Assembly: GCA_927353735.1 (NCBI GenBank)
Contig: CAKMIA010000001.1
Location: 372,001 to 436,000 of the forward strand
Direction of reading: 5' to 3'
Source of the DNA: an uncultured Veillonellaceae bacterium
GTDB lineage: Bacteria > Bacillota > Negativicutes > Veillonellales > Dialisteraceae
DNA length: 64,000 bases
This document shows, piece after piece, positions 51,543 through 61,460 of the stretch; positions within the stretch are counted from its first letter, which is position 1, and each line of letters begins with the position of its first letter. The position numbers and the translations under genes were made by a program. The notes under the pieces were generated by a model. The model worked only from the letters and a program-made list of their open reading frames with translations, was not told where the DNA came from and made no database searches.

Positions 51543-52676
51543 TTATTTCAGAAATGGTTCGATTTCCGTCACGCGGTCCGCGCAGGGGACGCCCGCTTTT
51601 TCAAACATGGCCGCGGCCTCTTTGCCCTCCAGCCCGGTAAGGACGCCGATGCACCGCGCGCCGGCAGCAGCAGCGCCGAGGATATCCGAGTAGGAATCGC
51701 CCACCACGTAGACTGCATCCCCTGCGGCAGGCTTCCGGAGCCCCTTTGCGTAGTCCCCGTAATTTTCCCGCTTCCGGCCGTACATGGCGCATTCATAAAT
51801 GAACGGATGCGGCTTGTCCAGATGCTCCACGCCGGTGAGCTGCTCCGCCTCGAAGGCATCGCTGGCCGTTGCCAGATAGAGCGGATCAAATTCGCCGTAC
51901 CAGCCCAGCGTCCGGAAGGGCACCTCCATTTCGTGGCGGGACCGCCCCGTCGCCACGGCAATCTCCCAGCCGTTTTCCTTCAGACGGCGGAACAGGCTGC
52001 CGATCGCCGCAGCCGGCGCCAGCGGCGTCTCATTCCGGAGAAAGCCCCGTTTCCCGCCGGCGGCAGGCAGTCTGTGATATTTCTCAATGAACAGATCATC
52101 CCCGAGGTACCAGGCCTGAAAGGCTTCCGTATGCATGCGCCACAGCGCGGACTGGAGCCCCGCCCAGGCCGGCACGTCCCCGAAGGTCTCCTTCATGGCC
52201 TCCGCCAGCGCTGCAAAGACCTCACTGCCCCGTACGCCCTCCGGCACGGCGGCTTCCCACGCGGCCAGCAGGTCCGATGCTTTCGGCACCGGCAGCCCCA
52301 TAACGGCCAGCCCGGCCTCATGGAAATCCGATTCCTTTTCGAAGCGGAGAGGAAGCACATCACCGCCGGTGCGTCTGCGGTACTCCCGGCCGAACAGCCA
52401 GAAGCAGGTGATGAGCCAGGCGTGCACCATGTCCCAGTTGGAGTTGATGCCCCGCTGCTTCAGCCAGGACAGGAGCGAATCCTTCCCCCACACCTCGCTC
52501 CGGATGGCGGCGATCTGGCCGTCCGTCACGGCTGATGCATCGAAATCCTCCCGTTCCGACGGCAGCCCCATATACTGGCGGCCGTACAGGATCTCCCACA
52601 CCGTGAGCGCCGATACATCGTAATACCGTTCCTCGCTCAGCAGTACGCCGTCCACATCAAAAATGACCTTTTTCAT
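51543..52676 (-). CDS. HAD-superfamily hydrolase, large cap
   Basis: 377 aa. MKKVIFDVDGVLL supplies the nucleophile Asp, EIAVATGRSRHEM the second motif, LDKPHPFIYE the Lys and VVGDSYSDILGAAAAG the metal-binding Asp pair. About 200 residues between motifs 1 and 2 form an unusually large helical cap. The family contains small-molecule phosphatases; the substrate is not deducible. It lies 62 nt downstream of the CDF gene on the same strand. Confidence 0.86.
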   Translation of the reverse strand: MKKVIFDVDGVLLSEERYYDVSALTVWEILYGRQYMGLPSEREDFDASAVTDGQIAAIRSEVWGKDSLLSWLKQRGINSNWDMVHAWLITCFWLFGREYRRRTGGDVLPLRFEKESDFHEAGLAVMGLPVPKASDLLAAWEAAVPEGVRGSEVFAALAEAMKETFGDVPAWAGLQSALWRMHTEAFQAWYLGDDLFIEKYHRLPAAGGKRGFLRNETPLAPAAAIGSLFRRLKENGWEIAVATGRSRHEMEVPFRTLGWYGEFDPLYLATASDAFEAEQLTGVEHLDKPHPFIYECAMYGRKRENYGDYAKGLRKPAAGDAVYVVGDSYSDILGAAAAGARCIGVLTGLEGKEAAAMFEKAGVPCADRVTEIEPFLK

Positions 52677-52738
52677 ACCCTTCTCCTCTGCGTTTTTTCT
52701 CTCATTGTATCACAGAACCTGCCGCGCTTCGCCTAAAG

Positions 52739-53674
52739 TCAGCCATCCATCAGATAGTCTCTGGCCATCCACCGCCGGGAGGCCGTGAAATTGATGGTCA
52801 GCCATTTCTGATGGTCCGGATATCCGATCGCCCGGTCAATGGCATTGCGGATCTCATCGAATTCAGCGATTGTTCGGGAGGGATGCGCCCGGTCAATCAG
52901 AATGTCGATTTCAATGATCTTCACACTGCCGTACTGCTGCACGCTGCTCACATAATCCGTAAAGCCATAGCGCTTCATGCTCTCGTCCATGACACGCTGA
53001 ACCCGCTCATGCACCTCCCGCGGCGCCATGCCCAGCATCTGGCCGAAGGAAGGCCGCAGGATGCGCAGTGCCGGCGGAATCATATGCAGAGACAGCACCA
53101 GCATGATGACCGGGTCGGCATACCGGCTCCATGGTGCCCACGCCGTCTGTTCCACTGCCCAGGCCGCCGCAAAGGACAGCAGCAGCCCGAAGGCCAGTAT
53201 CATATCCACATACCAGCTTACGCTGTCAAAATGCACCAGGTTGGACCGGAGCTCCCGGTTTTCCCTCACCAGATAGAAATAAAAGGATGCGGACAGTACG
53301 GCAAAGAAAACGGCAAAGCCCGCTGCCAGACCGAAATCGGTCTCCCGGCCGCCGTTAATCAGTCCCTGCAGGCCTGACGCCGCGGCAATCGCCACCACAA
53401 GCAGCGTAAACACGCCTTCGGCAAAGAGGACCAGCGGCTCCATCTGCCAGTAGCCAAACTGAAAGCGTACGCTGGTCTCCTTCGCGATCAGGCGCGAGGT
53501 ACCCAGAATCATCAGCTTGATCACCACCGCCAGGGAAGAAAAAACACCGTCCGTCAGGATCGCCTGTGATCCGCTCAGACATCCCATAAAAATACCGGCG
53601 CTCCCCACAGCCGCCATCACAGCGGCTGAACCCATGAGGAGCTGCTGTTCCTTTCGTTGAAACAGGTAACTCAT
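52739..53674 (-). CDS. CDF-family membrane protein with altered metal site
   Basis: 311 aa with about six membrane segments and a cytoplasmic C-terminal beta domain (YGSVKIIEIDILIDRAHPSRTIAEF). The fold is cation diffusion facilitator. At the four metal ligands (Asp-Asp in TM2, His-Asp in TM5 of YiiP) it reads LTDGVFSS and FDSVSWYVD, i.e. Asp, Ser, Ser, Asp. Zinc transport may therefore be altered or lost. Overlaps the 50-aa ORF by ATGA. Confidence 0.85.
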   Translation of the reverse strand: MSYLFQRKEQQLLMGSAAVMAAVGSAGIFMGCLSGSQAILTDGVFSSLAVVIKLMILGTSRLIAKETSVRFQFGYWQMEPLVLFAEGVFTLLVVAIAAASGLQGLINGGRETDFGLAAGFAVFFAVLSASFYFYLVRENRELRSNLVHFDSVSWYVDMILAFGLLLSFAAAWAVEQTAWAPWSRYADPVIMLVLSLHMIPPALRILRPSFGQMLGMAPREVHERVQRVMDESMKRYGFTDYVSSVQQYGSVKIIEIDILIDRAHPSRTIAEFDEIRNAIDRAIGYPDHQKWLTINFTASRRWMARDYLMDG

Positions 53675-53823
53675 GACAGCCTCCTAATCTGTAAATCCAT
53701 TGGTCCGTATGATTCTTCGTCCTGCGTCCGATTTACAGATTTGATGGCTCCTTCTCCTTTCACGGGTTTACGGGGATACACCGGGTATTGGCATATCTTG
53801 TATCTCTGTTTATATTCTACCAT
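53671..53823 (-). CDS. Possible 50-aa upstream gene coupled to the CDF gene
   Basis: An ORF from ATG 53823 begins MVEYKQRYKICQYPVYPRK, ends DLQIRRLS, and its TGA overlaps the CDF start (ATGA), typical of coupled genes. The ribosome site is poor (GGGGAG is 11 nt away). No family recognised; it may be a leader peptide or simply chance coding over a structured leader. Confidence 0.35.
   Translation of the reverse strand: MVEYKQRYKICQYPVYPRKPVKGEGAIKSVNRTQDEESYGPMDLQIRRLS
53686..53741 (-). repeat. 12-bp inverted repeat before the CDF gene
   Basis: AATCTGTAAATC (53686-53697) and its perfect complement (53730-53741) with a 32-nt loop, ending just before the AGGAGG of the CDF gene. In RNA this would hold the ribosome site next to a hairpin. 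I could not match it to a known metal riboswitch. Confidence 0.6.
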
Positions 53824-53886
53824 ATCTTCCACTGCTCCCCAAGTGTATGTCCCGGGCAGCAGCCGGCCGGCATCACCGGTTCCGGA

Positions 53887-54564
53887 TCAGAAGATCCGGT
53901 CCTGATGGCCGACTTCCTTTTTATTTCCCTTTTTCTCGTCCCGCACTTCCATTTCCGCCATTACATCCGTCATGGAGACCCCGGCATTTTCCCAGAGCAC
54001 AAACAGATGATAGAGCAGATCGCAGGACTCGCTGATGATCTCCTTCGGGTCCTCATGCTGATCGGCAATGATGACCTCGGCGGCTTCCTCGCCGATCTTC
54101 TTGTCGATCTTGTTCTTTCCTTCCTGCTGAAGGTAATTGGTGTAGGATTTTTCCTGCGGATGCGCCCGCCGGTCCTGGATCTCCTCCCAGAGATCGCGGA
54201 GCACGCGCAGGCTGCCCGGGCCGCGCTGATTTTCCCATTCCGACAGCGACCGGAAGAAGCAGGTGCGGTTTCCCGTGTGGCACGCCGGGCCGTCCGGCAC
54301 CACCTCGACGACGAGGGTGTCCTCATCGCAGTCCACATAGATGCGGCGCACATGCTGGAAATGACCGGATTCCTCGCCCTTGTGCCAGAGCTTCTGGCGG
54401 GAGCGGCTGTAGAACCAGGTCTCTCCGCTCTCCACGGTCCGGATCAGGGATTCCCGGTTCATATAGGCCACCATGAGCACGTCGCCCGTGCGGGCATCCT
54501 GAACGACTGCCGGGACGAGTCCTTTTTCATCGAACGCAATATTCTGCAAACTCACTGATTCCAT
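53887..54564 (-). CDS. hisI: Phosphoribosyl-AMP cyclohydrolase / phosphoribosyl-ATP pyrophosphatase
   Basis: 225-aa HisIE fusion. HisI half: [47 protein letters not shown] and the metal Cys/His in [11 protein letters not shown]. HisE half: EEIQDRR onward with [10 protein letters not shown] and [14 protein letters not shown] at 54564 has AGGAG; the longer ORF from 54723 overlaps hisF. Last gene of the his operon. Confidence 0.95.
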   Translation of the reverse strand: MESVSLQNIAFDEKGLVPAVVQDARTGDVLMVAYMNRESLIRTVESGETWFYSRSRQKLWHKGEESGHFQHVRRIYVDCDEDTLVVEVVPDGPACHTGNRTCFFRSLSEWENQRGPGSLRVLRDLWEEIQDRRAHPQEKSYTNYLQQEGKNKIDKKIGEEAAEVIIADQHEDPKEIISESCDLLYHLFVLWENAGVSMTDVMAEMEVRDEKKGNKKEVGHQDRIF

Positions 54565-54577
54565 AACTGTCTCCTTC

Positions 54578-55333
54578 TCAAAGCCGCATGGGGATGCCTT
54601 CCGCCAACAGATAGGTCTTGAGTCCGTCGATGGGAATGGTCCCGAAATGGAAAACGGATGCCGCCAGCGCCGCATCAGCGCCTGCGCGGAATACGTCCAG
54701 AAAATCCTCTTTTTTCCCGGCACCGCCGGAAGCGATCACCGGAATGGGCAGTTTCTCTGCCAGAATGTGATTGAGCTCCAGATCATAGCCGTTCTTTTCG
54801 CCGTCGGCATCCATGGAGTTCATGCAGATCTCGCCGGCGCCGAGCTCAGCGCCCCGCACGGCCCATTCCACGGCATCGATCCCCGTATTTTTCCGGCCGC
54901 CCTCGACGTATACGTCCCAGCTGCCGTGGCCGTTCCGCTTCGCATCGATAGAGAGCACCACGCACTGGCTGCCGAACCGCTCCGCACTTTCCGAGATCAG
55001 CTCCGGCCGGGCCACCGCCGCGGAATTGACGGACACCTTGTCGGCCCCGGCAAGCAGCATTTCCCGGAAGTCCTCCGCGCTGCGGATGCCGCCGCCCACC
55101 GTAAAGGGAATGGTGAGCTCCGCCGCCACCGCGCGCACTACATCCACAAACAGCGCCCGCTTCTCATGGGTCGCCGTGATATCGTAAAAGACCAGCTCAT
55201 CCGCGCCGCATTCGGAATACCATTTCCCCAGCTTCACCGGGTCGTCCACATCGCGGAGATTCTGAAACTGTTTTCCCTTCACTACCCGGCCGTGGTCCAC
55301 GTCCAGACAGGGAATGATCCGTTTTGCCAGCAT
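54578..55333 (-). CDS. hisF: Imidazole glycerol phosphate synthase cyclase subunit
   Basis: 251-aa TIM barrel. [20 protein letters not shown] holds the first catalytic Asp, [14 protein letters not shown] and [13 protein letters not shown] the phosphate loops. Works with HisH. Shares one base with the hisA stop. Confidence 0.97.
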   Translation of the reverse strand: MLAKRIIPCLDVDHGRVVKGKQFQNLRDVDDPVKLGKWYSECGADELVFYDITATHEKRALFVDVVRAVAAELTIPFTVGGGIRSAEDFREMLLAGADKVSVNSAAVARPELISESAERFGSQCVVLSIDAKRNGHGSWDVYVEGGRKNTGIDAVEWAVRGAELGAGEICMNSMDADGEKNGYDLELNHILAEKLPIPVIASGGAGKKEDFLDVFRAGADAALAASVFHFGTIPIDGLKTYLLAEGIPMRL

Positions 55334-56052
55334 TATGCCTCCTGAATATTTCGAATATCGTCCATCGTGATTTTATTTTCGTAGAGCGCCTTCCCGCAGA
55401 TCGCCCCGTACAGGCCCATGCCGGACAGCCGGCGCAGATCGTCCGGCGCCGCCATGCCGCCCGAGGCGATGAGGGAAATGCCCGGAATGGCATTCAGTTT
55501 GCCCAGCATGTCGAAATTCGGCCCTGTGAGCATGCCGTCCCGGGAAATGTCCGTATAGACAATGACGGAGACGCCGCTCTTCACGAGCTCCTCTGCAAAG
55601 GGAAGCACCGCCCTGCCCGTGCTGTCCGTCCAGCCGTGCGAGGCCACCTGATCGCCCCGGGCATCGAGGGAGACCGCCACGCGGTCAGCACCGTATTTCG
55701 CGGCCATATCCGCGGCAAATCCGGGATTCTCGATGGCCGCCGAGCCGAGGATGACCCGCGCAGCCCCCAGGGCAAAGCAGTTTTCCACATCCTTTTCGGT
55801 GCGGATGCCGCCGCCTACCTCCACGGGGATCGCCACGGCATGGCAGATGCCCGCAATAGCCGCCCGGTTCACGCCGCAGCCCTGAAAGGCCCCGTCCAGG
55901 TCCACCACATGGAGATACCGGGCGCCTTCCATTTCCCATTTCAGCGCCATGGCTGCCGGATGGCTGCCGTAGACCGTGGCCTTCGAGGCCTCCCCCTGGC
56001 GCAGTCTGACGCACTGGCCATTCTGTATATCAATGGCAGGAAATATGATCAT
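55333..56052 (-). CDS. hisA: ProFAR isomerase
   Basis: 239-aa TIM barrel. [19 protein letters not shown] and [15 protein letters not shown] plus [16 protein letters not shown] at 56052 has AAGGGG and overlaps the hisH stop (ATGA); the ORF start at 56073 is not needed. Confidence 0.97.
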   Translation of the reverse strand: MIIFPAIDIQNGQCVRLRQGEASKATVYGSHPAAMALKWEMEGARYLHVVDLDGAFQGCGVNRAAIAGICHAVAIPVEVGGGIRTEKDVENCFALGAARVILGSAAIENPGFAADMAAKYGADRVAVSLDARGDQVASHGWTDSTGRAVLPFAEELVKSGVSVIVYTDISRDGMLTGPNFDMLGKLNAIPGISLIASGGMAAPDDLRRLSGMGLYGAICGKALYENKITMDDIRNIQEA

Positions 56053-56672
56053 TTGCTTCCCCTTTTGAACCACTCTGCTATATTTTTCCAGATCTGCATT
56101 CCCACCGGGCCGGATTTTTCCGGATGGAACTGAAGGCCCAGCACATTGTCCCGGCCGATGATGGCCGGCACGGAGACGCCGTGTTCCGCGCAGGCGATGA
56201 CGTCCTCCGCGTCAGCCGGCGTCTTGTAGTAGGAATGTACGAAATACACATAGGGATGCTCCGGAAGCCCCTGCTGAATCCAGTGCTTTTTCCGGAAAAC
56301 GAGCTCGTTCCAGCCCATGTGCGGCACCTTGAGCAGCCCTGCGGGGAACCGCACGACCCTGCCGGGGATGAGCCCCAGCCCGGCGACGCAGCCTCCCTCT
56401 TCCGAGGTATCGCAGAAGGCCTGCATGCCGAGGCAGATGCCCACCAGCTTTTTCCCGTTCCGCGCTTCCTCCCGGAGAAGCTCCGTCAGCCCGAAGGCAT
56501 TCAGATGATCCATGGCATCCTTCATGGCGCCCACGCCGGGAAGAATGAGCGAATCCGCATCCCGGATGACAGCCGGGTCCCGCGTCACGACACAGTCCAG
56601 ACCGGCCCGTTCCGCCGCGCGGTATGCATTCGCCAGATTTCCTGCTTCATAATCAATAATCGCAGTTTTCAT
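56049..56672 (-). CDS. hisH: Imidazole glycerol phosphate synthase glutaminase subunit
   Basis: 207-aa class I glutamine amidotransferase. GICLGMQAF has the nucleophile Cys, and GLQFHPEKSG the His-Glu pair. LILPGVGAMKDAM is at the N-terminus. Shares one base with the hisB stop. Confidence 0.97.
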   Translation of the reverse strand: MKTAIIDYEAGNLANAYRAAERAGLDCVVTRDPAVIRDADSLILPGVGAMKDAMDHLNAFGLTELLREEARNGKKLVGICLGMQAFCDTSEEGGCVAGLGLIPGRVVRFPAGLLKVPHMGWNELVFRKKHWIQQGLPEHPYVYFVHSYYKTPADAEDVIACAEHGVSVPAIIGRDNVLGLQFHPEKSGPVGMQIWKNIAEWFKRGSK

Positions 56673-57253
56673 CAGAGCACCCCCTTGGATGACAGGACGC
56701 CGTCACCGCCGCGGAACGATACCGCTTCCGCCAGCGCATGACCCAGTCCCTTGAACAGAGACTCCACGATATGATGGCCATTGATGCCGTACAGGCAGGC
56801 CACGTGAAGATTCATGGCACCGTGCACCGCCAGTGCCATGAAAAATTCCCGCGTCATTTCCGTTTCAAAGGAACCGATGCGCTCCACGGGAATGTTCACG
56901 TCATAGACCAGATACGGACGGCCGGACAGATCGATCACGATGCGGGACAGCGCCTCATCCATGGGGCAGAAGAAGCAGCCGTAGCGGCGGATCCCCTTCT
57001 TATCCCCCAGCGCCTTGGTGAGCGCCTCGCCCAACACGATGCCGATATCCTCCACGGTGTGATGATTGTCCACGTTCAGATCGCCCTTCGCATCCAGCTC
57101 GATGGTGAATCCGCCGTGCACCGCCAGAAGCGTCAGCATATGGTCGAAAAAGCCGATGCCGCTCGTCCCGTGGAAGGAGCCGTCCCCGTCAAGGCACAGC
57201 CGGAGCCGGATCTGCGTCTCCGCCGTACATCTTACGATCTCCGCCTCACGCAC
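56672..57253 (-). CDS. hisB: Imidazoleglycerol-phosphate dehydratase
   Basis: 193 aa. GIGFFDHMLTLLAVHGG and DNHHTVEDIGIVLG give the di-manganese His/Glu sites, and HIVESLFKGLGHAL the end. Single-function form: no N-terminal histidinol-phosphatase domain. Overlaps hisC by 8 nt. Confidence 0.97.
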   Translation of the reverse strand: MREAEIVRCTAETQIRLRLCLDGDGSFHGTSGIGFFDHMLTLLAVHGGFTIELDAKGDLNVDNHHTVEDIGIVLGEALTKALGDKKGIRRYGCFFCPMDEALSRIVIDLSGRPYLVYDVNIPVERIGSFETEMTREFFMALAVHGAMNLHVACLYGINGHHIVESLFKGLGHALAEAVSFRGGDGVLSSKGVL

Positions 57254-58325
57254 GGGCCATCACTCCTTTCAGCACACAAAGCGCCGCATCATCCACCTCT
57301 GCGGTGGTCACGGTCAGGCGGAACGCACCGGGCAGGAGAGCCCGACCCTGATAGCGCTTCACCAGAATATCCGCCTGCTTCCACGCATCAAACAGGGTGT
57401 CGGACAGACTTTCATCCACCTGCATGAGCAGGAAATTCGTCCGGGACGGCCACACCGTGACGCCCGGGATCTGTTTCAGCGCCTCGTACAGCCGTTCCCG
57501 CTCCGCCACGATGCCGTCGCGGGTGGGGAGAATTTTGTCCCGGCAGCGCACCACCGCCGCTGCCAGCGCCTGTGTGAGGGAATTCAGATTGTAGGGATTC
57601 TTCACCTTCGCCACTTCCGTGATGATGTCCTTATCGGCAGCGATATAGCCGCACCGGAGGCCGGCCAGACCGAAGGCCTTCGAAAGGGTGCGCAGCACGA
57701 TGAGATTCGGATAGCGGTCAATCAGGGGCACCACGCTTTCCGCGCCGGCAAATTCCATATAGGCCTCATCCACAAAGACCAGATTGTCCGCCGCCTTCAG
57801 GCATTCCTCGATGAAGGAAGCCGGCAGAAGCTCTCCGGTGGGGTTATTTGGATTGCACAGGAAAGTCATCTTCGGCTGCTTCTCGCGGATGGTCCGGAGG
57901 ATTCCCTCCTGATCTCTCCGGAAGCCCGGCAGGTCCGGAAGATGCTCCACCTTCGCCCCGATTAGGCTGGCCCCCACTTCGTACATATCGAAGGTCGGCG
58001 CATGAACGAGGATGGTATCTCCTTCATTGAGGAACGTGTGCAGCGTATAGGAAATCATTTCATCGCCGCCGTTCCCGGCGAGGAGCTGTTCCGGCTGAAC
58101 GTCCAGATAATCCGCCAGCGCCGTGCGCAGTCCGTTTGCCATCGGGTCCGGATAGACCTGCGGCCGGAAGCCGGCTAAAATCTCCTCCGCCGCGGCGCGG
58201 ACTTCCGGGATGTCCAGCACATTGGCATAATTTTCGTTGGCATTGATGACGTGCGTCTCATGGACCGGCGCAACCACATACGGCGCAAACTGCGTCACTT
58301 CCCGCCGCAGCCATTCAGTCTTCAT
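57246..58325 (-). CDS. hisC: Histidinol-phosphate aminotransferase
   Basis: 359-aa PLP enzyme. AGNGGDEMISYTLHTF, CNPNNPTGELLP, FVDEAYMEF and RTLSKAFGLAGLRCGY (PLP Lys). ATG at 58325 has GGAGGT and overlaps the hisD end by 11 nt. Confidence 0.97.
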   Translation of the reverse strand: MKTEWLRREVTQFAPYVVAPVHETHVINANENYANVLDIPEVRAAAEEILAGFRPQVYPDPMANGLRTALADYLDVQPEQLLAGNGGDEMISYTLHTFLNEGDTILVHAPTFDMYEVGASLIGAKVEHLPDLPGFRRDQEGILRTIREKQPKMTFLCNPNNPTGELLPASFIEECLKAADNLVFVDEAYMEFAGAESVVPLIDRYPNLIVLRTLSKAFGLAGLRCGYIAADKDIITEVAKVKNPYNLNSLTQALAAAVVRCRDKILPTRDGIVAERERLYEALKQIPGVTVWPSRTNFLLMQVDESLSDTLFDAWKQADILVKRYQGRALLPGAFRLTVTTAEVDDAALCVLKGVMARA

Positions 58326-59604
58326 CGCGCACCTCCATGGCATGGGCATGAGCGCCGAGGCCTTCCGCCTGTGCGAAAAGCTGCACTTTCCTGGAAATTT
58401 TCCGGAAGGCTTCCTCCGTATAGATCTCCACGCTGCTGTGCTTCACGAAGTCATAGACGCCCAGCGGAGACGAGAACGCCGCCGTGCCCGATGTGGGCAG
58501 TGTGTGGTTCGGCCCGGCCATGTAGTCCCCGAGCGGTTCGGAGGTATATTTCCCGACGAAGATGGCCCCTGCATTCTTGACCAGCGGGAGATAGCTCTCC
58601 GGATCGGGCAGCTCGATCTCCAGATGCTCCGGCGCGATCTTGTTCACCACATCGAAGCACTGGGCTGCATCCCGGCAGAGGAAAGCCTTGGCGTAATCGC
58701 CCACCGAGCTTTTAATGATCTCATACCGCGGCAGCTGTTTCATCTGGACTTCCATTTCCGCCTGTACCGCTTTTCCGAATTCCGCGTCCGTGGTGATGAG
58801 GAACACCGCCGCACGGGGATCATGCTCCGCCTGCGACAGCAGGTCCGCGGCGATCCATTTCGGATTGGCGCTTCCGTCGGCCACACAGCACACCTCTGAC
58901 GGGCCGGCGATCATGTCGATCCCTACGGTGCCGTAGACCAGGCGCTTGGCCATCGCCACGAAGGCATTGCCCGGACCGGCGATCTTGAAGACCGGCTCCA
59001 CCGTTTCCGTGCCGTATGCCAGCATGGCAATGGCCTGCGCTCCGCCCACCTTGTAGATCTCCTTCACACCGGCCACCTTGGCCGCAGCAAGGATATTCGG
59101 ATTCACCTTACCGTCCCGTCCGGGCGGCGTGGCCATGGCGATGGACGGGCATCCGGCCACCACAGCCGGCACCGTATCCATAAGCACCGTGGAGGGATAG
59201 GCCGCACGGCCGCCCGGCACATAGACGCCCACGCGCTGGATGGGTTCATACTGTTCGCCGAGGCGGACCCCCGGACGGAACTCCCGGATCCAGCTCTTCC
59301 GCACCTGTTCCTTATGATAGGCCTCGATGTTTTCCTTCGCTTCCCGGAGGACCGCCATCAGGTCCTCGCCGACAGAAGCCACGGCCTCGTCGATCTCCTC
59401 CTCGGTCACGCGGAAATCCTGCAGATCCGCTCCGTCAAATTTTTTCGTGAGGCGGCGCACCGCTTCATCGCCGTTGGCTCTGACATCCTCCAGAATCGCC
59501 GCCGCTGCCTGTTCCACATCAGCGGACAGATTCACCGCCCGGTTCGTCAGCCGGCGGATCTCCCGCAGCGACAATCCCTCTTCCGGCACCTGTATCCATT
59601 CCAT
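58315..59604 (-). CDS. hisD: Histidinol dehydrogenase
   Basis: 429 aa. Last two oxidations, zinc-dependent. YVPGGRAAYPSTVLM, KVGGAQAIAMLAYGTETV, DMIAGPSEVCCVAD and GPNHTLPTSGTAAFSSPLG give the full signature set. ATG at 59604 has GAGGGA; the ORF start at 59646 lies within hisG and is unlikely. Confidence 0.97.
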   Translation of the reverse strand: MEWIQVPEEGLSLREIRRLTNRAVNLSADVEQAAAAILEDVRANGDEAVRRLTKKFDGADLQDFRVTEEEIDEAVASVGEDLMAVLREAKENIEAYHKEQVRKSWIREFRPGVRLGEQYEPIQRVGVYVPGGRAAYPSTVLMDTVPAVVAGCPSIAMATPPGRDGKVNPNILAAAKVAGVKEIYKVGGAQAIAMLAYGTETVEPVFKIAGPGNAFVAMAKRLVYGTVGIDMIAGPSEVCCVADGSANPKWIAADLLSQAEHDPRAAVFLITTDAEFGKAVQAEMEVQMKQLPRYEIIKSSVGDYAKAFLCRDAAQCFDVVNKIAPEHLEIELPDPESYLPLVKNAGAIFVGKYTSEPLGDYMAGPNHTLPTSGTAAFSSPLGVYDFVKHSSVEIYTEEAFRKISRKVQLFAQAEGLGAHAHAMEVRDED

Positions 59605-59620
59605 CTCTGAATCCCTCTTT

Positions 59621-60244
59621 CTATTTCTTAAATCCGCAGGTCTCAATGAACTTTTTCAGCTCTTCCTGCTTCATCTTATATGACACTTTATTGCAGATCA
59701 GCCGGGCGGAAAGCTCCATGAACTCGTCATAGGCCTCCAGTCCGTTTTCCCGGAGCGTCGTTCCCGTTTCCACGATATCCACGATGACATCCGCCAGCCC
59801 CACCAGCGGCGCCAGTTCCACCGAGCCGTTGAGCTGGATGATGTCCACCGGCTGGAAGCGGCTCGCGAAATATTTCCGCGCGATGCCCGGATATTTCGAG
59901 GCCACGGTGAGGATGCGCTTTTTCATCACATCCTGGCGGCCCTTGATGCCCGATACGGCCATCCGGCATTTCCCGATGCCCAGGTCCAGCACCTCGTACA
60001 CATCAGCGGCGCCGTCCTCGATCAGGATATCCTTTCCCACGATGCCTGCGTCGGCGGCACCGCGTCTGACATAGACCGCCACATCCGGCGACTTCACCAG
60101 CGTCACCTTGAGCCGTCCCTCCGCATCCGTAAAGATCAGCTTCCGGCTGTCATCGCTGTACTCGGGAAATTTCCAGCCTCCGGCCTGCAGACGGGCCATG
60201 ACCGTTTTTGCAATGCGTCCTTTTGCCAATGCGATATGCAGCAT
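59621..60244 (-). CDS. hisG: ATP phosphoribosyltransferase, short form
   Basis: 207 aa, the short type that needs HisZ for regulation. IALAKGRIAKTVM, RGAADAGIVGKDILIE and DIVDIVETGTTLRENGL are diagnostic. First committed step. 1 nt gap to hisZ. Confidence 0.96.
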   Translation of the reverse strand: MLHIALAKGRIAKTVMARLQAGGWKFPEYSDDSRKLIFTDAEGRLKVTLVKSPDVAVYVRRGAADAGIVGKDILIEDGAADVYEVLDLGIGKCRMAVSGIKGRQDVMKKRILTVASKYPGIARKYFASRFQPVDIIQLNGSVELAPLVGLADVIVDIVETGTTLRENGLEAYDEFMELSARLICNKVSYKMKQEELKKFIETCGFKK

Positions 60245-60245
60245 A

Positions 60246-61460
60246 TCAGAGCCTCCTTAAGCGGGCCTCGACCGCATCCGCCGATGCGGGCTGCCCGTCC
60301 ATTTCATAACTGCCGTTCTTCCAGCGGACGGTGATGCGGAAATCATCGGACGATACGGTATTGGCCGTATTGACGCCAATGACCGCAAATCCTTTTTTTC
60401 GCCATCCGTTGATGTCGCGGATCAGCTCCGGAGAGGCCTGATCGTATAGTACGGCCAGATCCGCCGAGGGCTGTGCCGCCTCCAGCATTTCCTCATCCGC
60501 CATGTATTCATACAGCAGATTCATGTTCATCCCGAAGCCGCATGCCGGACGCTCCGCATGGAACTGCGCCGACAGCCGGTCGTAACGGCCGCCGCTGATC
60601 ATGGAATAGAGCGCGCCATCCGCATAGATCTTGAAAACGGAATCCGTATAGTAGCCCATATGGGAGGTGAATCCCAGATCCAGCTGGACTCTGTCGCCGT
60701 AGCCGGCATTTTTCAGATATTCATACACGGCCTTCGTCCGCTCCAGCGCCTTCGCCATGCCCGTATTGAGGGAGAGCGCTTCCGCCCGGCCCATCGTGGG
60801 ACCGTAATCTCCGAAAAGCCGCGGCAGTTCCACGAGCACATCCCGCTGCAGCCGCGTCACAGCCAGCTGATCCGCGGTCTCACGGAGCGCCACCAGATTG
60901 CGTTCCTCCAGCTCCTGCCGCACCCGCGCCAGCGATTCCGCCGGCAGGTTCAGATCGGCGAACAGCGCATCCATATAGGCCACGGTGCCGAGATCGATAC
61001 GCATTTTTGAAATGCCCAGCGCCTCCAGGAATTCCGCCGCGGTGACGATCACTTCTCCGTCGCACTCCGGCGAATCATCGCCGAGGATCTCCACGCCGCT
61101 CTGCAGGAAATATTTCCCGTGGGTGGAGCGGCCGTAATATTCACGGAATACCGTGGACACATAGCCGAATTTCAGAAGCTGCCGGGTATCCGGATACTCC
61201 CGGGCCACCATCTTCACCAGCGGCAGCGTCACATCGGGCCGCAGCACGAGCACCGAGCCGTCCGCGTCGATGGTCTTGACCATTTCCTTCTGCAGTCCCG
61301 GGAAATAGCGGCCATAGGTATCGTAATCCTCAAAGGTCGGTGTCTGGATGATCCGGCAGCCGTGGCGGTGCATCACCTGCAGCACCGCGGTCTGAATCCG
61401 GTCATAATTCACCATTTCCTCTTCGTGAACCATCTGTAATTCTTCCAGAGTCTGATGCAT
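60246..61460 (-). CDS. hisZ: ATP phosphoribosyltransferase regulatory subunit
   Basis: 404-aa HisRS-like protein without aminoacylation function. TPTFEDYDTYGRYFP, VLRPDVTLPLVKMVAREYP, FGYVSTVFREYYG and GGRYDRLSAQF follow the class II fold. ATG at 61460 has AAGGAGG. First gene of hisZGDCBHAF(IE). Confidence 0.95.
   Translation of the reverse strand: MHQTLEELQMVHEEEMVNYDRIQTAVLQVMHRHGCRIIQTPTFEDYDTYGRYFPGLQKEMVKTIDADGSVLVLRPDVTLPLVKMVAREYPDTRQLLKFGYVSTVFREYYGRSTHGKYFLQSGVEILGDDSPECDGEVIVTAAEFLEALGISKMRIDLGTVAYMDALFADLNLPAESLARVRQELEERNLVALRETADQLAVTRLQRDVLVELPRLFGDYGPTMGRAEALSLNTGMAKALERTKAVYEYLKNAGYGDRVQLDLGFTSHMGYYTDSVFKIYADGALYSMISGGRYDRLSAQFHAERPACGFGMNMNLLYEYMADEEMLEAAQPSADLAVLYDQASPELIRDINGWRKKGFAVIGVNTANTVSSDDFRITVRWKNGSYEMDGQPASADAVEARLRRL

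Noticed and set aside
53686..53823. Known metal riboswitch (NiCo or yybP-ykoY type)
   Set aside because: No matching conserved core could be placed by eye; only a hairpin is evident.
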